From NCBI GenBank assembly GCA_031281335.1, contig JAITFM010000058.1, forward strand, positions 1-6,656: DNA of 6,656 nt, read 5' to 3'. Position numbers and translations under genes: made by a program. This stretch comes from Rickettsiales bacterium. GTDB taxonomy: Bacteria; Pseudomonadota; Alphaproteobacteria; Rickettsiales; Anaplasmataceae. Position 1 is the stretch's first letter, and each line of letters opens with the position of its first letter. Positions 1-6,525 of the stretch are shown here, in pieces. The notes under the pieces are model-generated. The model did not search any database. It had not been told where the DNA came from and saw nothing but the letters and a program-made list of their open reading frames with translations.

Positions 1-269
1 ACTGACAATTTAACTTATGAAAAGATAAAGGAAATTGTAGCTAACAACTCTAATATAACTGCTGAGAGGTTTTACGAACAACTGAGACAAAAGGGAACAG
101 ACAGAGGAATTTTTGCTTCACTTGAGAATGCCATCAGTTCAGAAAGGCACGATGTTTCAGAAGATTATGCTGTATTTCTAAAAATTGTTGAATTATTCGC
201 GCAGTTAGACCTTCAAGTTAAGCAAAGCAGTGGTGGTAGAACATAGCTGTAACAAATAAGCAAGCTGAT

Positions 270-546
270 GTTGTAAAAATACTTTTAGAGAGTGGCAAAT
301 TTAATGAAGAAGAAAAATTGCATGCTTTGAATAATGCTATTGTTCAGGATAGCGTCCAGGAAGTTAAGGTACTTTTAAATTATGTAAGTCACGCAAGAAA
401 ATTAGAGATGTTAACTCATACCATTCATGACAATGAAGCACATAAGGATATTCGAAGTCAACGAGCTGGCGTTATTAAGATACTCTTGGATAAAGGTGAG
501 TTTAATGAAGAAGAAAAAATTAACGCTCTGAGTAATACTAGTATAG
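270..546 (+). repeat. In-frame 201-nt-period ankyrin repeat pair
   Basis: The stretches at about 270-345 and 471-546 encode similar blocks: V-V/I-K-I-L-L, then F-N-E-E-E-K, then A-L-x-N. They are offset by 201 bases (67 codons), about two ankyrin units. An identical 18-base core encoding FNEEEK sits at 300-317 and 501-518. This supports the ankyrin assignment and puts the bases just after the frameshift in the coding frame. Confidence 0.75.
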
Positions 547-1652
547 ATGGTAATGATTTAATAGTTAAACTACTCTTGGAGTATATAGATAATACAGATA
601 TATCAAAAGCTAGTATAGGGAGTATCTTAGAAATAATTAAAGAAAGTAAATCACCATTGGAGGAAGAACTTAGAACAAGTTCTGAGTTTAAAGTAGACTT
701 CAACAATTCTGATCACTGTAAATACCTCTCAAACCGTGTAATAATTGCACTACTTAGATCAGCAATAAACAAAAAAGAGGAGCAAAACATATCCGATGCA
801 GAAGAAAATAATGGGGTAAGATTCAACAACAGTAATGGGAATGTAAGTACTGGTCTCACGCTAAATAATGATGACATTAGGAGTCTATTTCTGGATATAG
901 ATAGAATTACAAAACAGGATAACACAGTTACTAGTCTTGAAGGTTTACAAAAAAGGTTAAGAAGGAACAAAATTAATCTTCAAGGTAAACGTGAACAAAA
1001 TGCTGTACTGGAGCATGCGATTGAAGATGGGAATTTAAATGTTATAAAGCTTCTCTTGGAAAATGGAGTAACCATCATCAACACAATCGAAGAAGGAAGG
1101 TATCACATCAGCAAAATTGAAGAAGACAAATCTATATTATGCTCTGTTGTCTCTGACACTAATGATAGTAATGCTGAGGTTCTAAGCACACTCCTACAAA
1201 ATATTAATAAAAAGCAATCAGAACTGGATCATGAAAGTGCATTGTATAGATTATATTAACAACTAAAGGATGATGCGTTCTGCACTGCTTTTGAAGAACG
1301 TAACTCTGTAGCAGCGACAGTACTAATAAAGAGCGATCAAAAAAGAACTGCACCATGCGAATCAGCAACAAATAAGAGACAAGAAACATCTCATATAGAA
1401 ACAAATAGTACATCCAGCAGCGGTAACAGAAATGAAATACCTAAGGTTGTTACTACGCCAAGCGTAGAAGGCGGAAATGTTGATGGTGAACCAGCGTCTC
1501 CTATACCAACAAAAAAAACAGGTACAGGCCCAATTGCTGAGTCAAGCGATGATAACAAGTTTGATGACTTCAAAAATCATCAATTTTCTCCACCAAATGA
1601 AAAAGAAACTAAATACAAAGAAAGCAAGGAGAATTTTCATATCTCATTAAGG

Positions 1653-1781
1653 AATAATGTTATTGGAGTTGTTATTACAGTATCATTCATTGCTGCTGCT
1701 GTGATGGTTCCATCTACAGCTGGTGCAGCGGTTTGCGGTATTGTTGCTGCTTTAGCTCTAGTAGCTACTGGAATACACGTA
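1653..1781 (+). other. Predicted two-helix membrane hairpin in the ankyrin pseudogene
   Basis: In the segment 2/3 frame, about 1659-1709 encodes VIGVVITVSFIAAAVMV and about 1719-1781 encodes a second apolar stretch with AGAAVCGIVAALALVATG. They are separated by a Pro-Ser-Thr turn and followed by a charged tail (HVKDS, then YKEMREVEL). This looks like a C-terminal transmembrane hairpin. Topology is inferred from hydrophobicity only. The coding is downstream of the TAA at 1257, so it would be lost unless there is readthrough. Confidence 0.6.
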
Positions 1782-1861
1782 AAAGACTCTACATTGCCAA
1801 GTTATAAAGAGATGAGAGAAGTTGAACTTACGAAACAAAGTTACCTTATTCCAGTCAACAC

Positions 1862-1886
1862 TCAAATCTAATTTATTTAGATTTGA
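1862..1886. terminator. Perfect inverted repeat spanning the stop codons of both convergent genes; candidate bidirectional terminator
   Basis: Bases 1862-1871 (TCAAATCTAA) are the exact reverse complement of 1877-1886, with the 5-base loop TTTAT. The left arm contains the ankyrin gene's TAA (1869-1871); the loop and right arm contain the ppdK stop (1873-1875, minus strand). The stem has only two G-C pairs and no long U tract, so termination strength is uncertain. Its placement between tail-to-tail genes separated by one base favours a shared terminator or 3'-end structure. Confidence 0.5.
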
Positions 1887-4509
1887 CGCTAAACTGCGCT
1901 GCTACTAACTTCGCAATTGGTACTCTATAGGGTGAGCACGAGACGTAATCAACCCCTGATTTGATGAGAAACTCTATAGATTTTGGATCTGCTCCGTGCT
2001 CTCCACATATACCAAGTTTTATTTCTTTTCGGGTTTTCCTGCCTCTTTCGATAGCTATCTTGATTAACTCCCCTACCCCTTCGATATCCAGCACCTCAAA
2101 TGGATCGTTTTCAAATATGTTGTTTTCTTTATAGGAATCAAGAAAATTAACTGAATCATCTCTTGAGAGTCCCATAGTTGTTTGCGTTAAATCGTTGGTA
2201 CCAAAACTGAAAAATTCTGCGTGTTTTGCTAATTTATCGGCAATTAGTGCTGCCCGTGGCAGTTCTATCATTGTTCCAATTGAATAGGCCTTGTCTGATG
2301 TCATTCCAGCAATGACAGAGGATTCTTTCTTTATTAACTCGCATATCAGTACAAATTCTTTCTCATTCATGATAAGAGGGATCATGATTTCAGGCTTAAC
2401 TTCTACCTTTTTTTCCTTTCTTAGCTCATCCGCAGCGCTGAGTATTGCTCTAATCTGCATGCTATATATTTCAGGATGAGAAATGGCAAGCCTGCAGCCT
2501 CGGTGACCAAGCATTGGATTTTTTTCTGACAACTGTGCTATTTTGTTTTTTACCGACTCAATTGGCTTATTCAGTGATTTAGCGATTTTTTCTATGGTGG
2601 ACTGATTGTTTGGTAAAAACTCATGCAAAGGTGGATCAAGCAAACGTATGGTAACCTCCCTGCCCTCCATAATAGAAAATATTTCTTTGAAATCAGACCT
2701 TTGCATTTCTTCTAATTTGCTCAGTGCACTCGCTCTTTCGATCTTGTCGTCAGCTATTATCAATTTTTGAATGAACTCAATTCTGTCACTAGTAAAAAAC
2801 ATATGTTCCGTGCGACATAAGCCTATACCTTCTGCACCGAACTCTTTAGCAATTCTTGCATCTTTTGGAGTATCAGCATTTGCTCTCACCTTGATCGTTT
2901 TAATTTCATCTATCCAGTTGATTATCGCTTTGAATTCTTGCGATAACTCAGGCAAAATCGTAGGAAGAATGCCAAGCATTACCTCACCCGTTCCTCCATT
3001 GATGGTAATTGGTTCTCCCTTATTTACTTTTATATTTCCTACAGAAAAGAAATTTCCATCTTTATCGATATAAAGTCCACTCACGCTGCAAATACACGGC
3101 TTACCCATTCCACGGGTTACAACAGCAGCATGTGAAGTCATTCCTCCTCGTGCCGTTATTATACCGCTTGCAGCATTCATCCCATTAATATCCTCAGGAC
3201 TCGTCTCTGATCTTACTAAAATCACTTTTTTACCCTGCTCTGCAGCTTTTTCTGCATCACTTGCACTGAACACTACATATCCTGAGGCCACACCTGGGGA
3301 AGCCGGCAGCCCCTTCCCTATTACTTTTTGATCACCCTTAACTTCAAGAACTGGATGTAATAAACCATCAAAGGTTTTTGGATCAATCCTTAGTATTCCT
3401 TCTTCTTTTGTAATTGTTCCTTCGTTTACCATATCAACTATTACGCGCACAGTAGCCTCGGCTGTACGTTTACCGGACCTAGTCTGCAAAATCCACAACT
3501 TGCCATTCTGCACAGTAAACTCGACATCCTGCATGTCTTTATAGTGCTTTTCAAGCTTTTCACATACATTGCACAATTCTCGGTACACGTTTGGCATCAA
3601 TTTCTCCATGGTATTTTCTTGCTCCCCGTCAACTGGCATAGGGGTGTAAATACCGGAGACCACATCCTCGCCTTGAGCATTGACCAAAAATTCACCAAAA
3701 CACCTTTTCTCCCCAGTTGCAGGATTACGCGTAAATATCACACCGGTTGCAGAATTATTGTTCAGATTGCCAAAAACCATTGCTTGTATATTAACTGCAG
3801 TGCCAAGGGTTTCAGAAATGTTATTTATTTTTCTATAGGAAACAGCCCTGTCGTTCTGCCAAGAAGCAAACACCGCATTTACTGAGCTGAGCAATTGTTC
3901 TTCAACGTTCTGCGGAAAATGTTTTGCAGTTTTTTCATGTACTATCTTTTTGAAATCGTCAACGATCTTTCTTAAGACATCAACATCAAGATCAGCTAAA
4001 CTTTTTGCTCCATTTTTTTGTTGTTCATTATCAATAACGCTTTGAAACAGGTGATGGTCAAGCTGTAGTACAACGTTGGAATACATCGTAATAAAACGGC
4101 AGTAGCTATCATAGGCAAAACGTTCTCCACTTTTTTTTGCAAGTCCAACAACGGTTGCATCGTTTAAACCAACATTTAGAATTGTATCGAGCATACCCGG
4201 CATTGAGCTCACACTACCAGAGCGTATGGAAACTAGTAAAGGGTTATCTGAATCCCCGAATTTACAACCGATGTCATTTTCAAGCATCGCCATATATTTT
4301 TTGATCTCGTTACGCAGATCGTCAGGCAATCTATTACTCTGGTGATAGTTCTTGCAAACAGAAGTGGAGATTGTAAAACCAGGTGGAACGGGAATACCGA
4401 CGTTGCACATTTCCGCTAAATTTGCCCCCTTTCCTCCCAGCAGATTTTTCATTTCTGCATTGCCTTCACATTTGCTTTGGCTAAAGTAATATATCAACTT
4501 TTCTTCCAT
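1873..4509 (-). CDS. ppdK: Pyruvate, phosphate dikinase (PPDK)
   Basis: It catalyses pyruvate + ATP + Pi to and from PEP + AMP + PPi in the cytosol. In bacteria lacking pyruvate kinase, as reported for Wolbachia, it carries the PEP/pyruvate step. The 878 residues match the usual family length. The N-terminal ATP-grasp domain (about 1-345) has GGKGANLAEM (25-34), SIRSGS with R96, and LQTRSGKR (341-348). The swivelling phosphohistidine domain (about 390-515) has GGMTSHAAVVTRGMGKPC, with catalytic H460 and T458 at the position phosphorylated in regulated PPDKs. The C-terminal PEP/pyruvate barrel (about 520-875) has R566 (GLCRTEHMFF), R622 (IRLLDPPLHEF), E749 (MIELPRAAL), N772-D773 (SFGTNDLTQTT) and C835 (GICGEHGADP). 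All expected catalytic positions are present and no frame is broken. The ATG at 4509 fits the family N-terminus; only a weak GGAAA-type ribosome-binding site precedes it. PEP synthase is excluded by length and by these PPDK motifs. Confidence 0.98.
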   Translation of the reverse strand: MEEKLIYYFSQSKCEGNAEMKNLLGGKGANLAEMCNVGIPVPPGFTISTSVCKNYHQSNRLPDDLRNEIKKYMAMLENDIGCKFGDSDNPLLVSIRSGSVSSMPGMLDTILNVGLNDATVVGLAKKSGERFAYDSYCRFITMYSNVVLQLDHHLFQSVIDNEQQKNGAKSLADLDVDVLRKIVDDFKKIVHEKTAKHFPQNVEEQLLSSVNAVFASWQNDRAVSYRKINNISETLGTAVNIQAMVFGNLNNNSATGVIFTRNPATGEKRCFGEFLVNAQGEDVVSGIYTPMPVDGEQENTMEKLMPNVYRELCNVCEKLEKHYKDMQDVEFTVQNGKLWILQTRSGKRTAEATVRVIVDMVNEGTITKEEGILRIDPKTFDGLLHPVLEVKGDQKVIGKGLPASPGVASGYVVFSASDAEKAAEQGKKVILVRSETSPEDINGMNAASGIITARGGMTSHAAVVTRGMGKPCICSVSGLYIDKDGNFFSVGNIKVNKGEPITINGGTGEVMLGILPTILPELSQEFKAIINWIDEIKTIKVRANADTPKDARIAKEFGAEGIGLCRTEHMFFTSDRIEFIQKLIIADDKIERASALSKLEEMQRSDFKEIFSIMEGREVTIRLLDPPLHEFLPNNQSTIEKIAKSLNKPIESVKNKIAQLSEKNPMLGHRGCRLAISHPEIYSMQIRAILSAADELRKEKKVEVKPEIMIPLIMNEKEFVLICELIKKESSVIAGMTSDKAYSIGTMIELPRAALIADKLAKHAEFFSFGTNDLTQTTMGLSRDDSVNFLDSYKENNIFENDPFEVLDIEGVGELIKIAIERGRKTRKEIKLGICGEHGADPKSIEFLIKSGVDYVSCSPYRVPIAKLVAAQFSVKSK

Positions 4510-4538
4510 TGTTTTTCCGGATTTCCACTAATAAACAC

Positions 4539-4569
4539 ATTATACGTATGATTCCTACAAACTTGTCAG
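4539..4569 (-). promoter_or_regulatory. Probable ppdK sigma-70 promoter
   Basis: On the minus strand, 4544-4539 reads TATAAT, a perfect -10. A CTGACA -35-like hexamer lies at 4569-4564, giving a 19-base spacer; reading it as TGACAA shifts the spacer to 18. Transcription would start near 4532, about 22 bases before the ATG. The spacer is longer than ideal, so the -10 is the firmer element. Confidence 0.5.
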
Positions 4570-4590
4570 GACTTGAAACCATAGGGTAAT

Positions 4591-4606
4591 AAATTTTGCA
4601 AAATTT
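4591..4606. repeat. 16-bp perfect palindrome upstream of the ppdK promoter
   Basis: AAATTTTGCAAAATTT equals its own reverse complement. It lies about 22 bases beyond the proposed -35 of ppdK, where an activator or repressor dimer could bind. In AT-rich DNA, chance is a real alternative. Confidence 0.35.
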
Positions 4607-4726
4607 GGCAACAGCGTTTCTTATGGCAATAAGTAAAGTCAAACGATGAATTATTACCAATAAGAATATATAATATTAGAGATATTTTAAAAATTTTTTT
4701 ATGGCTTTTTCTAACTTGGAAAATGA

Positions 4727-4748
4727 GTATGCAGCTTCAGCTACATAC
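4727..4748 (-). terminator. Hairpin terminator candidate for the two-gene operon at 4800-5718
   Basis: Read on the minus strand from 4748 to 4727, GTATGTAGC and GCTGCATAC form a 9-bp stem with one G-U wobble, closed by a TGAA tetraloop and followed by TCATTTT. It starts about 50 bases after the stop at 4800, where a rho-independent terminator is expected. In plus-strand RNA the wobble becomes a C-A mismatch, so the minus-strand orientation is better supported. The T tract is interrupted, so strength is moderate. Confidence 0.5.
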
Positions 4749-4799
4749 TTTTGGTAGAAATGATTTTTGTAAAGCTATAAAAACGGGAATTTCAATATG

Positions 4800-5162
4800 T
4801 TATATTTTATTCACTCCAGGGCTTAAGCCTTCAACTATGCCTGGCTCATCTATCACCTTTAGTGGCTTGCCAAGGCTATGCTCTATTTTTGTCTCAAATT
4901 TAAAGCCCAATTTTTCACAAGCTCTTTGAAAATACTCAACAATAATATCGAATAAATTCTTACCACCCACTTTGTAGTTTCTTAGCTCTTTAGGAATAGT
5001 GAGAAATACCTTACCTTCTTTATATGTCACATTCCCATTCTTACATTTCAACTTAAACTCCACTGAATTGTGTAGATTGCATATAAAACCTCTGTGGTCA
5101 TCATGTATAACTTTATTTGTACTAAAGTTGAATTTCAGACAATTAGGGTCATCACAACTCAT
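4800..5162 (-). CDS. Hypothetical protein, 120 aa, second gene of a two-gene operon
   Basis: I do not recognise this protein. It appears soluble and has no signal peptide or membrane segment. The N-terminal third holds C3, C8, C28, H31 and C40, including a C-x4-C near the start; the spacing does not match a zinc motif I know. The rest is mixed charged and apolar, with a probable amphipathic helix in LFDIIVEYFQRACEKLGF (about 83-100). The ATG at 5162-5160 is preceded by AAAGGA five bases upstream, a good ribosome-binding site. The gene overlaps the end of the upstream gene by 11 bases, which suggests translational coupling. A hairpin at 4727-4748 probably ends the transcript. Its frame stays open upstream of the ATG as far as a TGA at 5241-5243, so a fusion with the upstream gene broken by a frameshift cannot be fully excluded. 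Confidence 0.7.
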   Translation of the reverse strand: MSCDDPNCLKFNFSTNKVIHDDHRGFICNLHNSVEFKLKCKNGNVTYKEGKVFLTIPKELRNYKVGGKNLFDIIVEYFQRACEKLGFKFETKIEHSLGKPLKVIDEPGIVEGLSPGVNKI

Positions 5163-5718
5163 ATAAATCCTTTCTCTGAAGAAGAAATTTTGAACTTTTA
5201 AGAAACACGTGCCTAATGGTGCTTGATCCTGAAAAGAATTTCATATACCCAGACCTGTTATAATAAGTTATTAATTCTTCCATAATAGAGTTATTGGGAA
5301 TTTTTGCACCAGCACGCCAAAACATTTCTGTAAAAACTGCTTTAAGAAATAGACGATAATTTCCTTTTTTGTTTTTATCCTGTTGGTCCTCTTTTTCGTC
5401 CTCATCTTTGCATCCAGACCAATAAGCTATCAGTTTTTCCGCAAAAGAGTTATCAGGAACTTCTGTACCAGCACGGGCAAACGTTTCTGTATCTTTTGGA
5501 ATTAGATTTTCATGTTTTGAATACAACTCTTCAATAGACTTCTTAGTTATTTCTTGTCCGTTAACAATCAGCTTTGGTTCTTCTGTTTTAAGGTAATTAT
5601 ACGTTATGTTGTAAGAGCTATTCCAATCTTGCTTACTTTTTTCTTTTGCAGCTCTAAGATAAGAATACTCAGACTCCTCCGTTTGAGCTTTCGACGCATC
5701 AACTATTTCTTTCGACAT
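5152..5718 (-). CDS. Hypothetical protein, 188 aa, with an internal duplication; first gene of a two-gene operon
   Basis: I do not recognise this protein. It is charged and apparently cytosolic, with no signal peptide. Residues 78-102 and 131-157 are two copies of a motif, E-x-F-x-R-A-G, then P-(D/N)-N-S, then E-(K/E)-L-I-x-Y. They are separated by a very acidic/lysine-rich linker (DEDEKEDQQDKNKK, 105-118). The N-terminal 45 residues are hydrophilic and helix-prone. The ATG at 5718-5716 follows GGAGG with a 6-base gap, the best ribosome-binding site in the window, and an extended -10 lies just upstream. The TGA at 5154-5152 overlaps the next gene. The good expression signals and unbroken frame suggest a live gene. 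The repeat could be a small helical binding unit, but that is a guess; no catalytic motif is visible. Confidence 0.75.
   Translation of the reverse strand: MSKEIVDASKAQTEESEYSYLRAAKEKSKQDWNSSYNITYNYLKTEEPKLIVNGQEITKKSIEELYSKHENLIPKDTETFARAGTEVPDNSFAEKLIAYWSGCKDEDEKEDQQDKNKKGNYRLFLKAVFTEMFWRAGAKIPNNSIMEELITYYNRSGYMKFFSGSSTIRHVFLKSSKFLLQRKDLYEL
5168..5173 (-). promoter_or_regulatory. Ribosome-binding site of the 120-aa gene
   Basis: AAAGGA on the minus strand lies five bases before the ATG at 5162 and inside the end of the upstream coding region. It supports that start and independent initiation of the second gene despite the 11-base overlap. Confidence 0.55.
5288..5492 (-). repeat. Diverged direct repeat inside the 188-aa gene (159-nt period)
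   Basis: Plus-strand bases of about 5288-5333 and 5447-5492 align without gaps over about 46 positions with roughly 11 differences, offset by 159 bases (53 codons). Shared blocks include GAGTTAT, ACCAGCACG and TTTCTGTA. Several differences are third-position changes. The repeat therefore looks like an in-frame duplication kept under protein-level constraint. Confidence 0.7.
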
Positions 5719-5724
5719 ATTATA

Positions 5725-5730
5725 CCTCCA
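5725..5730 (-). promoter_or_regulatory. Strong Shine-Dalgarno of the 188-aa gene
   Basis: TGGAGG on the minus strand ends six bases before the ATG at 5718. It is the strongest ribosome-binding site seen in the window and fixes this start. Confidence 0.7.
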
Positions 5731-5732
5731 CC

Positions 5733-5753
5733 ATTAATATTATGTATATTAAT
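5733..5753. repeat. 8-bp inverted repeat overlapping the promoter/start region of the two-gene operon
   Basis: ATTAATAT (5733-5740) and ATATTAAT (5746-5753) are perfect inverted arms around TATGT. The right arm touches the proposed -10 and the left arm covers the early leader, so this could be an operator. It is all A/T in the arms, so chance is plausible. Confidence 0.3.
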
Positions 5754-5760
5754 TATAACA
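5752..5760 (-). promoter_or_regulatory. Extended -10 promoter of the two-gene operon
   Basis: The minus strand from 5760 to 5752 reads TGTTATAAT, a perfect TGnTATAAT extended -10. No good -35 lies 16-18 bases upstream (the region is a T/A run), which an extended -10 can tolerate. Transcription would start near 5745, about 27 bases before the ATG at 5718. The promoter sits in the short gap after the tail-protein relic. Confidence 0.5.
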
Positions 5761-5846
5761 TTCAATTTATTAAATTTTTATTACTCAATACCTTCGCTTC
5801 TGTATTACCCAACGAATCACCATAAGTGACTGCTTTTAGGTAAAAC

Positions 5847-5852
5847 TTTTTT
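5847..5852 (-). other. Poly-A run at the frameshift point of the tail-protein relic
   Basis: The minus strand has six A residues between GGG and GTTTT. With six, the frame reads EKSFT and stops at 5836. With seven, it reads EKKFYLKAVTYG and runs 29 codons including the stop, to 5762. This is either a one-base deletion, a sequencing error, or a site where polymerase slippage yields a mix of products. Confidence 0.6.
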
Positions 5853-6522
5853 CCCTTTGCACTTCGAAAGAAATTATTGAATCATCAAGCAGAACAAATT
5901 TTCCACCTGCGGTGTGCTTGTACTCTTTAGTGCCTTCTTGCCCTCTAATTAGGTCGCTAAGCTTATATTTGTTTTTACCTATAAGCTCAGCTCTTTGGAA
6001 TTTTATTACCTCTTTTCCAACTAGCGCTAAATTTGAGGTTGTAATTGGGCTCATGACCGACAGCTTACCAAAACGCAGCACTACTATAATTCCCTCATTT
6101 GTAGATTCCATTACATATCCGTAACTAGACTGCTTGTTTGTGCTTGCGGTAGGCTTATAATCTTTATTATCATACGAAACAAAGAGTGTCGCTTCTTTCC
6201 AATTCCCTTCTTCGCCAGCTAAAGTAAAGCTTGCAATATTGCCTTTAATATACGGTAAATTGATCATTTCTACGATAGTTTTGCTGATGTGAGAAGCAGG
6301 GTATTCTTTAAGCATAAGTGATCTTGTTGAAGGAAAAGAAAGTTTATATATAGAGCGGTCATAACCAACCCCAATTATTTGAATGGACATGCTTGCAAAT
6401 TTTGTTTTTATAATCCTCACCGTATGCTTTTTCTCGCCATCTGAAATTGTTATGACATCGCTTGGCACAAGCCATGCATATTTTATCGGCAGCTTAAAAT
6501 TGTATATATTTCTCTCTTGCCA

Positions 6523-6525
6523 CTA
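6523..6525 (-). other. In-frame amber codon inside the tail-protein coding frame
   Basis: TAG interrupts AEVLLYS and WQERNIYNF without a change of frame. Family members usually have a Leu-Trp pair here, so TTG to TAG is a simple explanation (inference). Confidence 0.7.

Larger units (their letters stand above)
1..1871 (+). pseudogene. Ankyrin-repeat protein with C-terminal membrane hairpin, disrupted by frameshift and nonsense codon (5' end outside window)
   Basis: Three open segments add up to one protein of about 620 residues. Segment 1 (1-246) is open from the window edge and ends at TAG 244-246. Segment 2 (240-1259, another frame) carries ankyrin-type helices such as ADVVKILLESG, GVIKILLDKGEF and LNVIKLLLENG, and ends at TAA 1257-1259. 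Segment 3 stays in segment 2's frame to TAA 1869-1871. It holds an ankyrin-like remnant (about 1260-1330), a Ser/Thr/Pro-rich linker (about 1340-1640), two hydrophobic stretches (about 1659-1781) and a charged tail. Joining segments 1 and 2 needs one added base near 240-246; joining 2 and 3 needs only TAA restored to a sense codon such as CAA. Segment 2 has no strong start: its first ATG is at 408, with TTG at 318 and no clear ribosome-binding site. Wolbachia ankyrin proteins often act at the host interface; that role is inferred here. Two separate short proteins are possible but less likely. Confidence 0.8.

Noticed and set aside
237..250. Programmed ribosomal frameshift joining the first two ankyrin segments
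   Set aside because: No slippery heptamer and no evident stimulatory hairpin; a one-base deletion is simpler, given the second lesion at 1257.
458..1573. Minus-strand open frames of 60-85 codons across the ankyrin region
   Set aside because: They are Leu/Ser/Phe-rich mirror images of the acidic/lysine-rich plus-strand coding and are explained by its codon use.
2291..3885. Plus-strand open frames of 62-113 codons inside ppdK
   Set aside because: They lie antisense to a strongly conserved enzyme, have no ribosome-binding sites and show no recognisable protein character.
4620..4633. Short hairpin CTTAT-GGCA-ATAAG upstream of ppdK
   Set aside because: A 5-bp A/T-rich stem is expected by chance in this base composition.
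4723..4929. Plus-strand 68-codon frame overlapping the terminator and the 120-aa gene
   Set aside because: It is antisense to a better supported gene, its start is in the hairpin stem region, and it has no ribosome-binding site.
4800..5162. Zinc-binding domain from the cysteines in the 120-aa protein
   Set aside because: C3, C8, C28, H31 and C40 do not fit a known spacing, and the basis is too thin to name a domain.
5554..6124. Plus-strand frames of 70-91 codons opposite the 188-aa gene and the tail relic
   Set aside because: Hydrophobic low-complexity translations, antisense to frames with motif or signal support.
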